DNA of 64,000 nt from Chitinophagaceae bacterium UBA7600 (GTDB lineage Bacteria > Bacteroidota > Bacteroidia > Chitinophagales > Chitinophagaceae), in assembly GCA_002478885.1 (NCBI GenBank), contig DLKC01000097.1, forward strand, positions 1-64,000. The letters run 5' to 3'. Within the stretch, counting starts at the first letter, position 1. Each line of letters opens with the position of its first letter. This document shows positions 55,689-64,000 of this stretch, piece after piece. Under the pieces are notes generated by a model. That model saw nothing but the letters and a program-made list of their open reading frames with translations. It searched no databases and had not been told where the DNA came from. The translations under genes were made by a program, and so were the position numbers.

Positions 55689-57902
55689 ATGGCAACCCTT
55701 ATTAAAAAACAGACTTTCGCTCAGGTAACTTTCAGGCTTACTTCAACCCTATTTACGCTAATCGTTTTGTTTTGCGCAATTGCCCATGCACAAGGTTACA
55801 ATACCGGCAACATATACATCAATGGCAACGTATACCTGAATGGATCATTTACAAATGAAAACACTGCCAATTATTTGAATAATGGTACATATTCTCTTGC
55901 CGGCGATTTTATTAATAACCAGGCATCAATGAGTGCAGGAACAGCTACCAGTTCAGGTACAATCGCTTTTGCTGGTGTTTCATTACAGACTGTAGGTGGC
56001 ACTCAACCCAGTAACTTTTACAATGCGACCATTAACAATGCCTCCCATGTAAAAATGGGCGCCGATCTATATATCTCAAACATCTTTACTCCTAAAAATG
56101 GAAATCTCCTGATTAACGGTAACAATCTAAATCTTGGTGGCGTAATTGACAATTCGGGTAGCAACACCGGTGCAATTGCAGCCGATGCAGATGCAAACGG
56201 CACTTCAAGTCTCAGCATCACGGGTGCCGGTAATCTTACTGGTAGTTTGAAATTTGCCACCGGGTCACAGGTACTCAAAAATTTTAGCTTAAACAGAACA
56301 GCATCAGGAATTGCAACGCTTGCAAGTGATCTCTCAGTTGGCGGTACCACTTCAATAACGAACAATGGGGTAGCGAATTTTAAATCAGGGTCACTGGTTA
56401 TCAATGGAAACACTTTGTCGCTTAACGGCACAGTAACGGGAACCGGCACATTAACCGGTTCAACAACTTCCAATCTTTCTATAGGAGGTAATCTTAGCAC
56501 TCAATTAGGGACTATCTACTTCACAAATAACGGGGCAGGTCAGCAGTTGAATACTATCTCAATAAACCGCGCAATTGGCACCACTATCGGGAATGCTGTT
56601 TTAGGAACGGCGCTTACTGTTAACAATATAACCCTCACAAAAGGTGTTATCGCAACAGGAGACAACCTGTTTACATGGAATAAAACAGGCGCCCTTACAG
56701 CACCTAACATACCATATGCAGCTCACACGGCGAATTACAATAACAGTTTTATTGCCACCTGTAACGCCAATGGAGCACCTATAACTGCATCAATTCCTTT
56801 TGATGGCTCAAAGGGTTTTCGTATCAATAACGTAAGCAACAACGACACGTATTTCCCTGTAGGTTCAAGCTTCCTGGGCGCCGGACCTGGGCTAAGCGCA
56901 GCGCCTAACAGAATGATGTTAAACAACCATGGCACAACCGATAACTTTACTGTAGTTGTAAATAATGGCGACGCCGGCAATACTCCCGCAAAAATCGTTG
57001 AAAGAATCTGGTATGTCAAAGCAACAAGTAACGCAACAATCAAAGCTGATATGAACCTGTATTTTACAAAGAGAGACCCTGCAGCCTATGCAACCGGCGG
57101 ACAAAACGAAGTGGAGACTGGGTTTAATTATTCGGATTCAAGATTGTTGCAGGAAAGCTATCAGCAGGCCTACCTTAACATATCAAACGTTGCGTCAGAC
57201 ATCCACAACTTTTCTGCCTATACAAATAACCAGGACGAGATTTATGCAGAATATGATCTTGGTGAAAGCACCGATTGGATGGGGGCCGCAAATGGTATTA
57301 ACTATTTCAACAAATTCACAGTTATTAACCAGGCTAATATTATTCTTCCTGTTACAATTCTCGATGTCAATGCAAGCCTTAAAAATGATAAGGTTTCCGT
57401 TAATTGGGCTGCAGGCAACGAAGTAAACATCGATCGTTATGAAGTTGAGCACTCTTCAGATGCAGTCAACTTTACTGTAATTGGGAAGGCAAAGGCATTG
57501 AATAACGGCCAGCTTCGGACAGACTATCAGTTAACCGACGATCAACCTGCACAGGGCAACAACTACTATCGCATCAGGGCGATCGACAAAACAGATAAAA
57601 ATACTTATAGCAAAATTGTAAAAGTGGTTACCGGCGATGCTAAAAATAATATTACGGTTTATCCAAACCCTATCACAGGTTCAACCACCAATCTTCAGTT
57701 CCAAAATATTCCTTCTGGCAATTACAGTTTGCAGTTATTTAATGCTGCTGGTAAAATGATCTGGCAAAAAAATATCGACCATCAATCAACGGTTACAACT
57801 TACCAGGTACAACTGGGTTCCGGTCTTTCAAAAGGAATTTATCACCTCCTTATCCAGGGCAACAACAACAAGTTTGATAAAAAGCTTTTCATTGTAGAAT
57901 AG
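55689..57902 (+). CDS. Large T9SS-secreted beta-repeat protein
   Basis: A 737-residue surface protein. The ATG at 55689 gives MATLIKKQTFAQVTFRL and a signal peptide ending AIAHAQ; the frame stays open upstream to 55506 but that part looks non-coding. Residues 40-400 are Asn/Thr/Ser/Gly-rich short beta repeats (NIYINGNVYLNGSF, GNLLINGNNLNLGG), suggesting a beta-helix as in autotransporter passenger domains. Then comes a region with SFLGAGPGLSAAPNRM, a fibronectin-like segment with SVNWAAGNEVNIDRYEVEHS, and a type A sorting domain in the last 75 residues (VYPNPITGS to KKLFIVE). Confidence 0.87.
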   Translation: MATLIKKQTFAQVTFRLTSTLFTLIVLFCAIAHAQGYNTGNIYINGNVYLNGSFTNENTANYLNNGTYSLAGDFINNQASMSAGTATSSGTIAFAGVSLQTVGGTQPSNFYNATINNASHVKMGADLYISNIFTPKNGNLLINGNNLNLGGVIDNSGSNTGAIAADADANGTSSLSITGAGNLTGSLKFATGSQVLKNFSLNRTASGIATLASDLSVGGTTSITNNGVANFKSGSLVINGNTLSLNGTVTGTGTLTGSTTSNLSIGGNLSTQLGTIYFTNNGAGQQLNTISINRAIGTTIGNAVLGTALTVNNITLTKGVIATGDNLFTWNKTGALTAPNIPYAAHTANYNNSFIATCNANGAPITASIPFDGSKGFRINNVSNNDTYFPVGSSFLGAGPGLSAAPNRMMLNNHGTTDNFTVVVNNGDAGNTPAKIVERIWYVKATSNATIKADMNLYFTKRDPAAYATGGQNEVETGFNYSDSRLLQESYQQAYLNISNVASDIHNFSAYTNNQDEIYAEYDLGESTDWMGAANGINYFNKFTVINQANIILPVTILDVNASLKNDKVSVNWAAGNEVNIDRYEVEHSSDAVNFTVIGKAKALNNGQLRTDYQLTDDQPAQGNNYYRIRAIDKTDKNTYSKIVKVVTGDAKNNITVYPNPITGSTTNLQFQNIPSGNYSLQLFNAAGKMIWQKNIDHQSTVTTYQVQLGSGLSKGIYHLLIQGNNNKFDKKLFIVE

Positions 57903-57917
57903 TTTAACACTTAGTGC

Positions 57918-57959
57918 AACCAGGTGCCGGCCTCAGTTTTTTGAGGCCGGCACCTGGTT
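57918..57959 (+). terminator. 18-bp perfect hairpin terminator overlapping a two-box element
   Basis: Left arm 57918-57935, loop GTTTTT, right arm 57942-57959, with a T-rich tract after it. The right arm contains CCGGCA exactly where box A of element copy 19 is expected. Confidence 0.9.
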
Positions 57960-57996
57960 CATTTTTACGCTATTGTTGCGTCGCACTCTTGTACTG
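57947..57996 (+). repeat. Dispersed two-box intergenic element, copy 19
   Basis: Box A-like CCGGCA is at 57947-57952, inside the terminator arm. Box B GTTGCGTCGCAC is at 57975-57986 after 22 bases, then TCTTGTACTGC. Confidence 0.83.
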
Positions 57997-58098
57997 CAAC
58001 AACTGCCGCATCAATTTGTCTTCGTTTTTCTAGTTGGCGCTGTAACCATATCTTTATCGCCGTTAACAACACGTTCATTTCGCAGAAATCAGTTCAAA

Positions 58099-58839
58099 AT
58101 GGAAGTACAGTCACAGGTTGCAGTTCAAATATTCATTCCTTGTTTTGTCGATCAGCTATATCCAACTGTTGCTTTCAACATGGTTAAGGTATTGCGCAAA
58201 GCGGGTTGCCTTGTTACGTATAACAGCAATCAAACCTGTTGTGGGCAGCCAGCATTTAATGCAGGTTTTTGGAACGAATCGAAAGATATTTGCGCAAAGT
58301 TCATCAAAGACTTCAGTGGACCCGGATACATAGTTGCGCCAAGTGCAAGCTGTGTTGGTTTTGTAAAAAATTATTACAATACACTTTTCGATAATTCATC
58401 GCTGCATAACGATGTAAAAAACCTCGGCGAAAACATCTTCGAGTTTTCCGACTTTCTCGTTAACGTATTAAAGATGGATGATTTTGGTGCGGTGCTGCCG
58501 GGCCTCGCAACTTACCATGATAGCTGTGCGGCATTAAGAGAATGTAAAATAAAAGAAGAGCCAAGAAAATTATTGGCAAACGTAAAAGGATTACAACTGA
58601 CAGAAATGAATGATGTAGAAACCTGTTGCGGTTTCGGCGGAACATTTGCCGTAAAATTTGAACCGATCAGCATTGCCATGGCCGATCAAAAAGTCGCAAA
58701 TGCCACTGCAACCGGGGCCGACTACCTCATTAGCACAGACATGAGTTGTCTTATGCATCTCGATGGTTATATCAGGAACAAACAAGCTGCCATACGTGTA
58801 ATGCATATTGCCGATGTACTTGCAAGCGGATGGGAGTAA
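58099..58839 (+). CDS. LutA-like (Fe-S)-binding oxidoreductase subunit
   Basis: A 246-residue protein of the LutA/CCG-domain family, which in other bacteria forms the lactate-utilisation complex LutABC. I start it at the ATG at 58099 (MEVQSQVAVQIFIPCFVDQL), matching the family's length; 57973 would add 42 residues reading through the repeat element. The two CCG-type cysteine motifs are TCCGQPAFNAG and ETCCGFGGTFAVKF, and IFIPCFVDQLYP and TYHDSCAALRE are also typical. LutB and LutC genes are not in the window. Confidence 0.92.
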   Translation: MEVQSQVAVQIFIPCFVDQLYPTVAFNMVKVLRKAGCLVTYNSNQTCCGQPAFNAGFWNESKDICAKFIKDFSGPGYIVAPSASCVGFVKNYYNTLFDNSSLHNDVKNLGENIFEFSDFLVNVLKMDDFGAVLPGLATYHDSCAALRECKIKEEPRKLLANVKGLQLTEMNDVETCCGFGGTFAVKFEPISIAMADQKVANATATGADYLISTDMSCLMHLDGYIRNKQAAIRVMHIADVLASGWE

Positions 58840-58888
58840 TTTCGGCCGGAAAGATTAGCGCCCTGTTTATTGCTGACCTCGGAACGGA

Positions 58889-58950
58889 ACGTTGCAGTGT
58901 GCGACGCAACGAAGACGCCGGAATAGCTGAAGCCGGGTACATAAATTATT
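58889..58950 (-). repeat. Dispersed two-box intergenic element, copy 20
   Basis: Box B complement GTGCGACGCAAC at 58899-58910, 20 bases, then box A complement AGCCGG at 58931-58936 and GTACATAAATTA. The tail before box B is altered. It lies between the LutA and SMC genes. Confidence 0.83.
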
Positions 58951-59123
58951 TTTCCGCCTTTATTTTTGTCTAATAATAACAAAGCCCTTCCCAGCACCTT
59001 ACATTGAAAATCAACGGGTTTTATCACTTACCGTTATTTCTTCACTACTTCTCCACAGCAGGAATATCATTCTTCAGTTATTTAGCGTTTTAAGCTATGT
59101 TCGCATAGATAAAATGGCTAAAC

Positions 59124-62100
59124 GTGAGATTAAAATCATTAGAAATAAAAGGCTTCAAAAGTTTTGCTGACAAAACAGTAGTAAACTTTGACGAAGGCAT
59201 CACCGGAATTATCGGGCCTAATGGCTGCGGTAAGAGTAATATTATTGATTCCATTCGCTGGGTAATAGGAGAGCAGAAGATATCTGCGCTTCGTAGTGAA
59301 AATCTTGAAGCGCTCGTGTTTAATGGAAGCAAAACGCGCACTGCCAGCGGTTTGGCAGAAGTGAGCCTGACCTTCGAAAATACGCGGAACCTGCTTCCTA
59401 CCGAATTCAGTACTGTTACAGTTACAAGACGTTTTTTTAAAAATGGCGAAAGCGAATACCGGCTGAATGATGTGCAATGCCGTTTGAAAGATATTCATAA
59501 TCTTTTTATGGATACGGGTGTCTCAAATGACAGCTACGCCATTATTGAGCTTGGCATGGTTGATGACATTATTAAAGACAAAGACAACAGCCGTCGCCGT
59601 ATGCTTGAGCAGGCAGCCGGTATAACCATTTACAAAACCCGCAAAAAAGAAGCGAAGAATAAACTCGATCTTACCGAGCAAGACCTTAACCGCATCGAAG
59701 ACCTGTTGTTCGAAATAAACAACCAGTTGAAAATGCTGGAGAGCCAGGCCAAGAAAGCTGAAAAGTACTTTGAGATAAAGAAAGATTATAAGGAGATTGC
59801 CGTTGAGCTTGCAAAGGCCGCGTTGGAAGGTTTTAACATCACTTATAAACAACTTAATGAACAGCAGGATGATGAGGTTAATAAGAGAACTGTGCTGGAA
59901 GCAGAAATAGCCACGGAAGAGGCTGCAATAGAACAGGAGAAGGTTGGGTTTATAGAAAAGGAACGCGCTTTGCAAGGGATGCAACAAGAGTTTAATCTTT
60001 TTCAGCAGGATGTACGTTCAAAAGAGAATGAAAAAAACCTTGCTTCACAGAAACTACATTTTCTGAAAGACAAAGAGGCCGGGTTAAAAGATTTTCTTGG
60101 TAAGGCAGAAGGCCAATTGAAGGGGATACAAGATTCTATTGAATTTTCCCATTTACAGGTGGGTGAAGAAGAATCAAGACTTGCTGAGTTGCTGGAAAAG
60201 CTTGAAACAATAAAAGAAGAAACCGGCGATAAACGTATTCAATTTGAACAAAAGAGAGCCGCAGTTGATGGTTCGAGAAGTAAATATCAACAGGTACAAC
60301 GCAACCAGTTTGATGCGGAAAAGAAAGTTGCAGTTGCTGATACATCCATCCAAAACCTGCAAAGAGCCCATGCGCAGTTGACCGATGAAAAGGAAAACCG
60401 TTCGGCTCAGTTGCAGCAACTGGAAAAAGAACTAGCCGAAAAAGAAGAATTGCTCGAAAATAAAAGAAATGATCTGCGCGAGTTACAGGAACACCATGAA
60501 AGAACCAAGGAGCAAATACTGGAAACGCAAAGCCAGCTGGAAGTGTTACGCAATCAGCTCGCCGAGGAAAACAGAAGACTTGATGCAAAGCGCAATGAAC
60601 ACGATTTGCTGAAGAGCCTTATTGATTCCATGGAAGGCTACCCGGAAAGTGTAAAATTCCTGCACAAAAATCCAAATTGGAATAATAACGCGCCCATACT
60701 TTCAGATATTATTTATGTAAACGAAGCATATCGAACAGCGGTTGAAAATGTTTTAGAGCCTTACCTGAGCTATTATGTTGTAAATAATTTAAAGGAAGGA
60801 TTGCAGGCTGTTCAACTGTTGGATGAAAACAAAAAAGGGAAAGCGAATTTTTTTATCCTTGACAGGATTGGTGAAAACGAGACGATTACCAAGCAACCGG
60901 AGTTTACAATACGTGCGCTGGATGTAATTGAGGTTGACGACGAATATCGTGAACTCGCTGAATATCTCTTAGGTAACGTGTACATCGCAGAAAATGATGA
61001 AGCGATCAATACTTCAACCAACGCTGTTATACTGGAGAAACATGGCAAATATGTAAAGGGTAAATATGCCCTTAGCGGAGGCAGTGTTGGATTGTTTGAA
61101 GGCAAGAAAATAGGCCGTGCAAAGAATCTTGAAAAAATTCATGACGAGATTGTTTTACAAGACGCGGTGGTGAATGCATTGAAAGCGGAGATCAAACAAA
61201 AACATAATGAAGTAATTGGTTTCAATGAGCAATTGAAAGAAAACCTGATCAGGCAGACCGAAAATGAAATCAATCAATTAACCAACCAGGTTTTTGCTGC
61301 AAAAAATAAGGCTGAAAACCTGCAAGCTGCCCAGCAAAACGCCACACAAAGAATAGAAGATCTCGAATCAAGATTACAGGATGACCAGGATGGTATCGCC
61401 ACAACCAGAGAAGCACTTGCCGAGCTGAGTAACGAACTTCAGGCAATACTTGAAGCTACAAAAGCTGCAGAACAGGAATTTCAATCAGCGGAACAGGAGT
61501 TTGCATTTGCGAATGCGAAATACAATGAAACCAATCTTCTTGTAACAAGGCAACAAAGCAAACTCGTTGCGATCAAGCAGGAACTGGTTTTCAAGCAAAA
61601 CCAACTGACCGAGCTCGGTAATCAGGTTGAATCAAATACCCAACAATTAAGCAACGCAGCTCAACTGATAGAGGAGGGCCAGCAGGCCTTGATCGACAGC
61701 GAAGCATTACTTGTGCAGATGCTACGCCGCAAAGAAGAGGAACAACAAAAGCTAAACGAAGCAGACCAGGCATACTATAACCTGCGCAATGCGTTGCAGG
61801 CAAAAGAAAGTGAGTTGCGCCATAAAGTAAAAAGCAGGGAGATTGTTGAACATCTACTAAGCGAAATTAAGGATCGCCTTAATGAATTAAAACTGCAACT
61901 GGCAGGCATGAAAGAAAGATTGCATGTTGAATTCAAGATAGCGCTGGATGACATTCTTGATCAACCAAGAACCAGTACAACGCCATTGGAAGAACTGCAG
62001 GCAACAAGTGACAGGATGAGAAAACGGCTGGAAAATATTGGGGAGGTCAATCCCACGGCTATCGAAGCTTTCCAGGAAATGCGGAAACGTTATGAGTTTA

Positions 62101-62642
62101 TTCTTGAACAAAAGAATGATCTTGTTAACGCCAAGGAAAGCCTTTTGCAAACCATACAAGAAGTCGAAGCTACAGCCAACCAGCAATTTCTCGATACTTT
62201 CAATAAGGTCAGAGAAAATTTTCAAAGGGTATTCAAAGCATTATTTACTGAAGAAGATACAGCAGACATGATCCTTGACAACCCGGATAACCTTGCTGAA
62301 ACCGGCATCGACATTGTAGCAAAGCCTAAAGGTAAGAGGCCATCATCCATTAACCAGTTAAGCGGCGGAGAAAAAACACTCACGGCCACAGCCTTATTAT
62401 TTTCCATTTACTTGATTAAGCCTGCACCGTTCTGTATTCTAGATGAAGTCGATGCTCCGCTCGATGATGCAAATGTTGGCAAGTTCACACAAATGATCAA
62501 AAAATTCAGTGAGAATTCGCAGTTCATTATTGTTACGCATAATAAAATGACCATGGGCACTGTTGACGTAATATATGGCGTAACCATGCAGGAACCTGGC
62601 GTAAGCAAGCTTGTACCGGTCGATTTCCGCAGCCTGAATTAA
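59124..62642 (+). CDS. smc: Chromosome segregation protein SMC
   Basis: A 1172-residue SMC ATPase that forms condensin rings for chromosome packing. The N-terminal Walker A is GIIGPNGCGKSNIID (about residues 28-42), followed by a long coiled coil, a hinge near 500-660 (GYPESVKFLHKNPNW, ENVLEPYLSYYVVNN), a second coiled coil, and the C-terminal signature LSGGEKTLTATALLF with Walker B FCILDEVDAPLDDANV. Full length and intact. It starts at 59124 (MRLKSLEIKGFKSFADKT), the typical family N-terminus. A terminator follows. Confidence 0.96.
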   Translation: MRLKSLEIKGFKSFADKTVVNFDEGITGIIGPNGCGKSNIIDSIRWVIGEQKISALRSENLEALVFNGSKTRTASGLAEVSLTFENTRNLLPTEFSTVTVTRRFFKNGESEYRLNDVQCRLKDIHNLFMDTGVSNDSYAIIELGMVDDIIKDKDNSRRRMLEQAAGITIYKTRKKEAKNKLDLTEQDLNRIEDLLFEINNQLKMLESQAKKAEKYFEIKKDYKEIAVELAKAALEGFNITYKQLNEQQDDEVNKRTVLEAEIATEEAAIEQEKVGFIEKERALQGMQQEFNLFQQDVRSKENEKNLASQKLHFLKDKEAGLKDFLGKAEGQLKGIQDSIEFSHLQVGEEESRLAELLEKLETIKEETGDKRIQFEQKRAAVDGSRSKYQQVQRNQFDAEKKVAVADTSIQNLQRAHAQLTDEKENRSAQLQQLEKELAEKEELLENKRNDLRELQEHHERTKEQILETQSQLEVLRNQLAEENRRLDAKRNEHDLLKSLIDSMEGYPESVKFLHKNPNWNNNAPILSDIIYVNEAYRTAVENVLEPYLSYYVVNNLKEGLQAVQLLDENKKGKANFFILDRIGENETITKQPEFTIRALDVIEVDDEYRELAEYLLGNVYIAENDEAINTSTNAVILEKHGKYVKGKYALSGGSVGLFEGKKIGRAKNLEKIHDEIVLQDAVVNALKAEIKQKHNEVIGFNEQLKENLIRQTENEINQLTNQVFAAKNKAENLQAAQQNATQRIEDLESRLQDDQDGIATTREALAELSNELQAILEATKAAEQEFQSAEQEFAFANAKYNETNLLVTRQQSKLVAIKQELVFKQNQLTELGNQVESNTQQLSNAAQLIEEGQQALIDSEALLVQMLRRKEEEQQKLNEADQAYYNLRNALQAKESELRHKVKSREIVEHLLSEIKDRLNELKLQLAGMKERLHVEFKIALDDILDQPRTSTTPLEELQATSDRMRKRLENIGEVNPTAIEAFQEMRKRYEFILEQKNDLVNAKESLLQTIQEVEATANQQFLDTFNKVRENFQRVFKALFTEEDTADMILDNPDNLAETGIDIVAKPKGKRPSSINQLSGGEKTLTATALLFSIYLIKPAPFCILDEVDAPLDDANVGKFTQMIKKFSENSQFIIVTHNKMTMGTVDVIYGVTMQEPGVSKLVPVDFRSLN

Positions 62643-62664
62643 TCTTTAAAAACATTTTTATTAT

Positions 62665-62709
62665 AAAAGGATTAGCAGCAATTTTACCGCTGCTGATCCT
62701 TTTTTATTT
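62665..62709 (+). terminator. Rho-independent terminator of smc
   Basis: A 15-base stem (AAAAGGATTAGCAGC with GCTGCTGATCCTTTT, one U-G pair) has a 9-base loop and is followed by more T. It lies 22 bases after the stop codon. Confidence 0.88.
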
Positions 62710-62730
62710 TAACGCTCATCTCTTTATATT

Positions 62731-63168
62731 TTGTTTAAACCAGCACTCGTTTTATATGTTGTTTGCTTCGGCTTATACATCCTGTTTAGCAGGCAACCAG
62801 ACTATTTTGATGGAGAAATGGGTAAGGCGGTCATTCATTTTTTACAAGACACGCTAAGCAAAGAGTTAGAGCCATTTGCTATTTATTCGGTCGAGGGCAA
62901 AGAATACCGTATAAAAGCCGGCTATTTTTTCAGGAATTTTGAGGAGGGCCAGCGAGTTAATATTATCTATGAGCTTTCACAGCCTGCAAAAGGCGCTGTT
63001 TACAATTTTTGGGGATACTGGATTACCTGGGGCGAAACTCTTTTTTCCCTTTTTCTCATGACCGCCTTATACAAAATATCTCATGCAGTCACAAAAAATC
63101 CATCGCCTGAATCGCTGGTAGAACAAATGGAGTTTAAGCCGGCTAAAAGAAGAAAATACGAAGACTAA
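62731..63168 (+). CDS. Two-helix membrane protein, DUF3592-like topology
   Basis: A 145-residue protein starting at a TTG at 62731, the first usable start after an in-frame stop at 62710. An ATG at 62819 would remove the first membrane helix. Hydrophobic segments at about 3-19 and 93-115 flank a soluble region of about 75 residues (YSVEGKEYRIKAGYFF, GQRVNIIYE), a layout like DUF3592 proteins. The C-terminus is basic and cytoplasmic. It is 16 bases upstream of the DUF486 gene, so the two are probably co-transcribed. Confidence 0.7.
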   Translation: MFKPALVLYVVCFGLYILFSRQPDYFDGEMGKAVIHFLQDTLSKELEPFAIYSVEGKEYRIKAGYFFRNFEEGQRVNIIYELSQPAKGAVYNFWGYWITWGETLFSLFLMTALYKISHAVTKNPSPESLVEQMEFKPAKRRKYED

Positions 63169-63184
63169 TCTTAAAACGCCCGAT

Positions 63185-63514
63185 ATGCGCACTGTTATTT
63201 TACTTGTTTTTTCTAACGTCTTTATGACGTTTGCCTGGTACGGAAATCTAAAAGATCCAAGCCTGCCTTTATGGAAAGCGGTACTCATAAGCTGGGGAAT
63301 CGCTTTTTTTGAATATTGTTTAATGGTACCTGCTAACAGGGCTGGGTTTGAAGATGGATTCAATGGTTTCCAGTTGAAAATGATCCAGGAAGTAATTACC
63401 CTTACCGTATTCACAGTATTTGCTGTGCTGTATCTTAAAGAGCCATTTCAGTGGAAGTACCTTGTGAGCTTCGGTTTCCTTCTCGGTGCAGTTTATTTCG
63501 CTTTCAAAAAGTAA
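63185..63514 (+). CDS. DUF486 (DMT superfamily) membrane protein
   Basis: A 109-residue protein with four hydrophobic segments, of the DUF486/DMT-like family of small inner-membrane proteins. Features are SNVFMTFAWYGNLK at the start, SWGIAFFEYCLMVPANR, and FAVLYLKEPFQWKYLVSFGFLLGAVYF at the end. Homologues are small multidrug-resistance-like proteins, but no transport function is proven. It is probably co-transcribed with the preceding membrane protein. Confidence 0.9.
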   Translation: MRTVILLVFSNVFMTFAWYGNLKDPSLPLWKAVLISWGIAFFEYCLMVPANRAGFEDGFNGFQLKMIQEVITLTVFTVFAVLYLKEPFQWKYLVSFGFLLGAVYFAFKK

Positions 63515-63530
63515 AATGCCGTAAAAAAAT

Positions 63531-63590
63531 AAGGGCATCAAGCTCTCGCAATGACGCCCTGTTTTAACCCTGCTGCTAGTTTATAGTAAG
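63531..63590 (-). repeat. Direct repeat with hairpin, copy 1
   Basis: This 60-base segment recurs at 63662-63721 with one mismatch. It holds a hairpin AGGGCATCA / TGACGCCCT which on the minus strand ends in a T run, so it may serve as a terminator for the minus-strand gene at the right edge. Confidence 0.8.
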
Positions 63591-63661
63591 TAAATACTAA
63601 TACGTGGTTACAAATTTTCAAAACTCCCTTCTCGACCCCGGCATTTACAGATTTTTAAATA

Positions 63662-63721
63662 AAGGGCATCATGCTCTCGCAATGACGCCCTGTTTTAACC
63701 CTGCTGCTAGTTTATAGTAAG
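63662..63721 (-). repeat. Direct repeat with hairpin, copy 2
   Basis: A 59 of 60 match to 63531-63590, in direct orientation 131 bases apart, including the same hairpin. The similarity continues a few bases beyond (ATACTAA). It looks like a recent tandem-type duplication of a terminator region. Confidence 0.8.
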
Positions 63722-63740
63722 TGATACTAATTCTTTTGTC

Positions 63741-63792
63741 CCGGGCATCTCATTTTGCTTCAGCTTCTGTTGCGTCGCACTCTTGTACTTCA
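63741..63792 (+). repeat. Dispersed two-box intergenic element, copy 21
   Basis: Box A-like CCGGGC is at 63741-63746 and box B GTTGCGTCGCAC at 63769-63780 after 22 bases, then TCTTGTACTTC. It lies between convergent genes at the right edge of the window. Confidence 0.84.
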
Positions 63793-63899
63793 TCAATACT
63801 GTTCAACACTGTCATTTTTCAACCGCACGTATAATAGACTATGCCTTTTTTTCAAGGTTTAAAAGAAAATAAAAAATATTTTATTTTTTATTAGCGGAC

Positions 63900-64000
63900 C
63901 TAAAGATCAAGCACTGCAATTTTTCCATTGCTGCCGGCTAAGAAAACCTTGCTGCCGTTTTTTGCCTTTTTACATACATGAAAGCTAAGCCTTGAAACGA
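63900..64000 (-). CDS. Partial gene, C-terminal end of a possible beta-propeller protein
   Basis: An open frame on the minus strand enters from beyond the window and ends at a TAG at 63900-63902. The last residues read GSKVFLAGSNGKIAVLDL, the blade-like pattern of WD40/YVTN or quinoprotein propellers. Only 32 codons are visible, so the family is a guess. The stop codon lies about 180 bases from the duplicated hairpins. Confidence 0.5.
   Translation of the reverse strand, partial: VSRLSFHVCKKAKNGSKVFLAGSNGKIAVLDL

Noticed and set aside
1..64000. tRNA or rRNA genes, integrases or intact insertion sequences
   Set aside because: I looked for tRNA T-loop sequences, CCA-type ends and transposase motifs and found nothing convincing.

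Overview
The window is chromosomal DNA of a Bacteroidota bacterium, most probably family Chitinophagaceae. The evidence is several secreted proteins with type IX secretion (T9SS) C-terminal sorting domains, many lipoproteins with Bacteroidota-style lipoboxes, TAnnTTTG promoter boxes, a ddl-PASTA-rhodanese gene string, a CotH protein and DUF1080/Gfo-Idh-MocA periplasmic sugar enzymes. I see no rRNA, tRNA, CRISPR array, prophage or intact transposase.

Layout. 0-12.5 kb: a lipoprotein, a GT35 alpha-glucan phosphorylase-like protein, small membrane and VOC proteins, a three-gene acyl-CoA carboxylase set (BCCP, biotin carboxylase, carboxyltransferase), an outer-membrane-type protein, a SULT-like sulfotransferase and a TMEM175-type channel. 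12.5-20.6 kb: an SF1 helicase, an exported MBL-fold hydrolase, a large Calx-beta/PKD-like T9SS protein and a Tat-exported M24 peptidase. 20.7-25.9 kb: an AT-richer glycan/sulfate island on the minus strand (sulfotransferase, formyltransferase-like/GINT1-type beta-propeller protein, GT4 glycosyltransferase, lipoprotein sulfatase). 26-31.6 kb: housekeeping genes (rhodanese, PASTA, Ddl, FKBP, ABC-F). 31.6-48.5 kb: mostly surface and periplasmic proteins (T9SS proteins, DUF885, DUF4399, DUF1080, CotH), a second carboxyltransferase and a PGM1-type ATP-grasp ligase. 49-51.6 kb: a pair of Tat-exported sugar oxidoreductase and TIM-barrel isomerase. 52-58 kb: two long repetitive surface proteins. 58-64 kb: LutA-like protein, SMC and small membrane proteins.

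The most unusual feature is a family of about 21 short intergenic elements spread through the whole window. Each has two boxes at near-constant spacing: CCGGCT, then 20-22 variable bases, then GTTGCGTCGCAC followed by a TCTTGTACTT-like tail. The outer flank is usually T-rich. They occur in both orientations, never inside a convincing gene, sometimes as inverted pairs and often right after a gene end or a hairpin terminator. I do not recognise the family.

Other points of note are the missing PLP lysine in the GT35 protein, the formyltransferase-like/propeller fusion beside a sulfotransferase, a lone PGM1-like peptide ligase, a 31-residue Trp repeat protein, and decayed coding remnants at about 31.9 kb and 55.3 kb.
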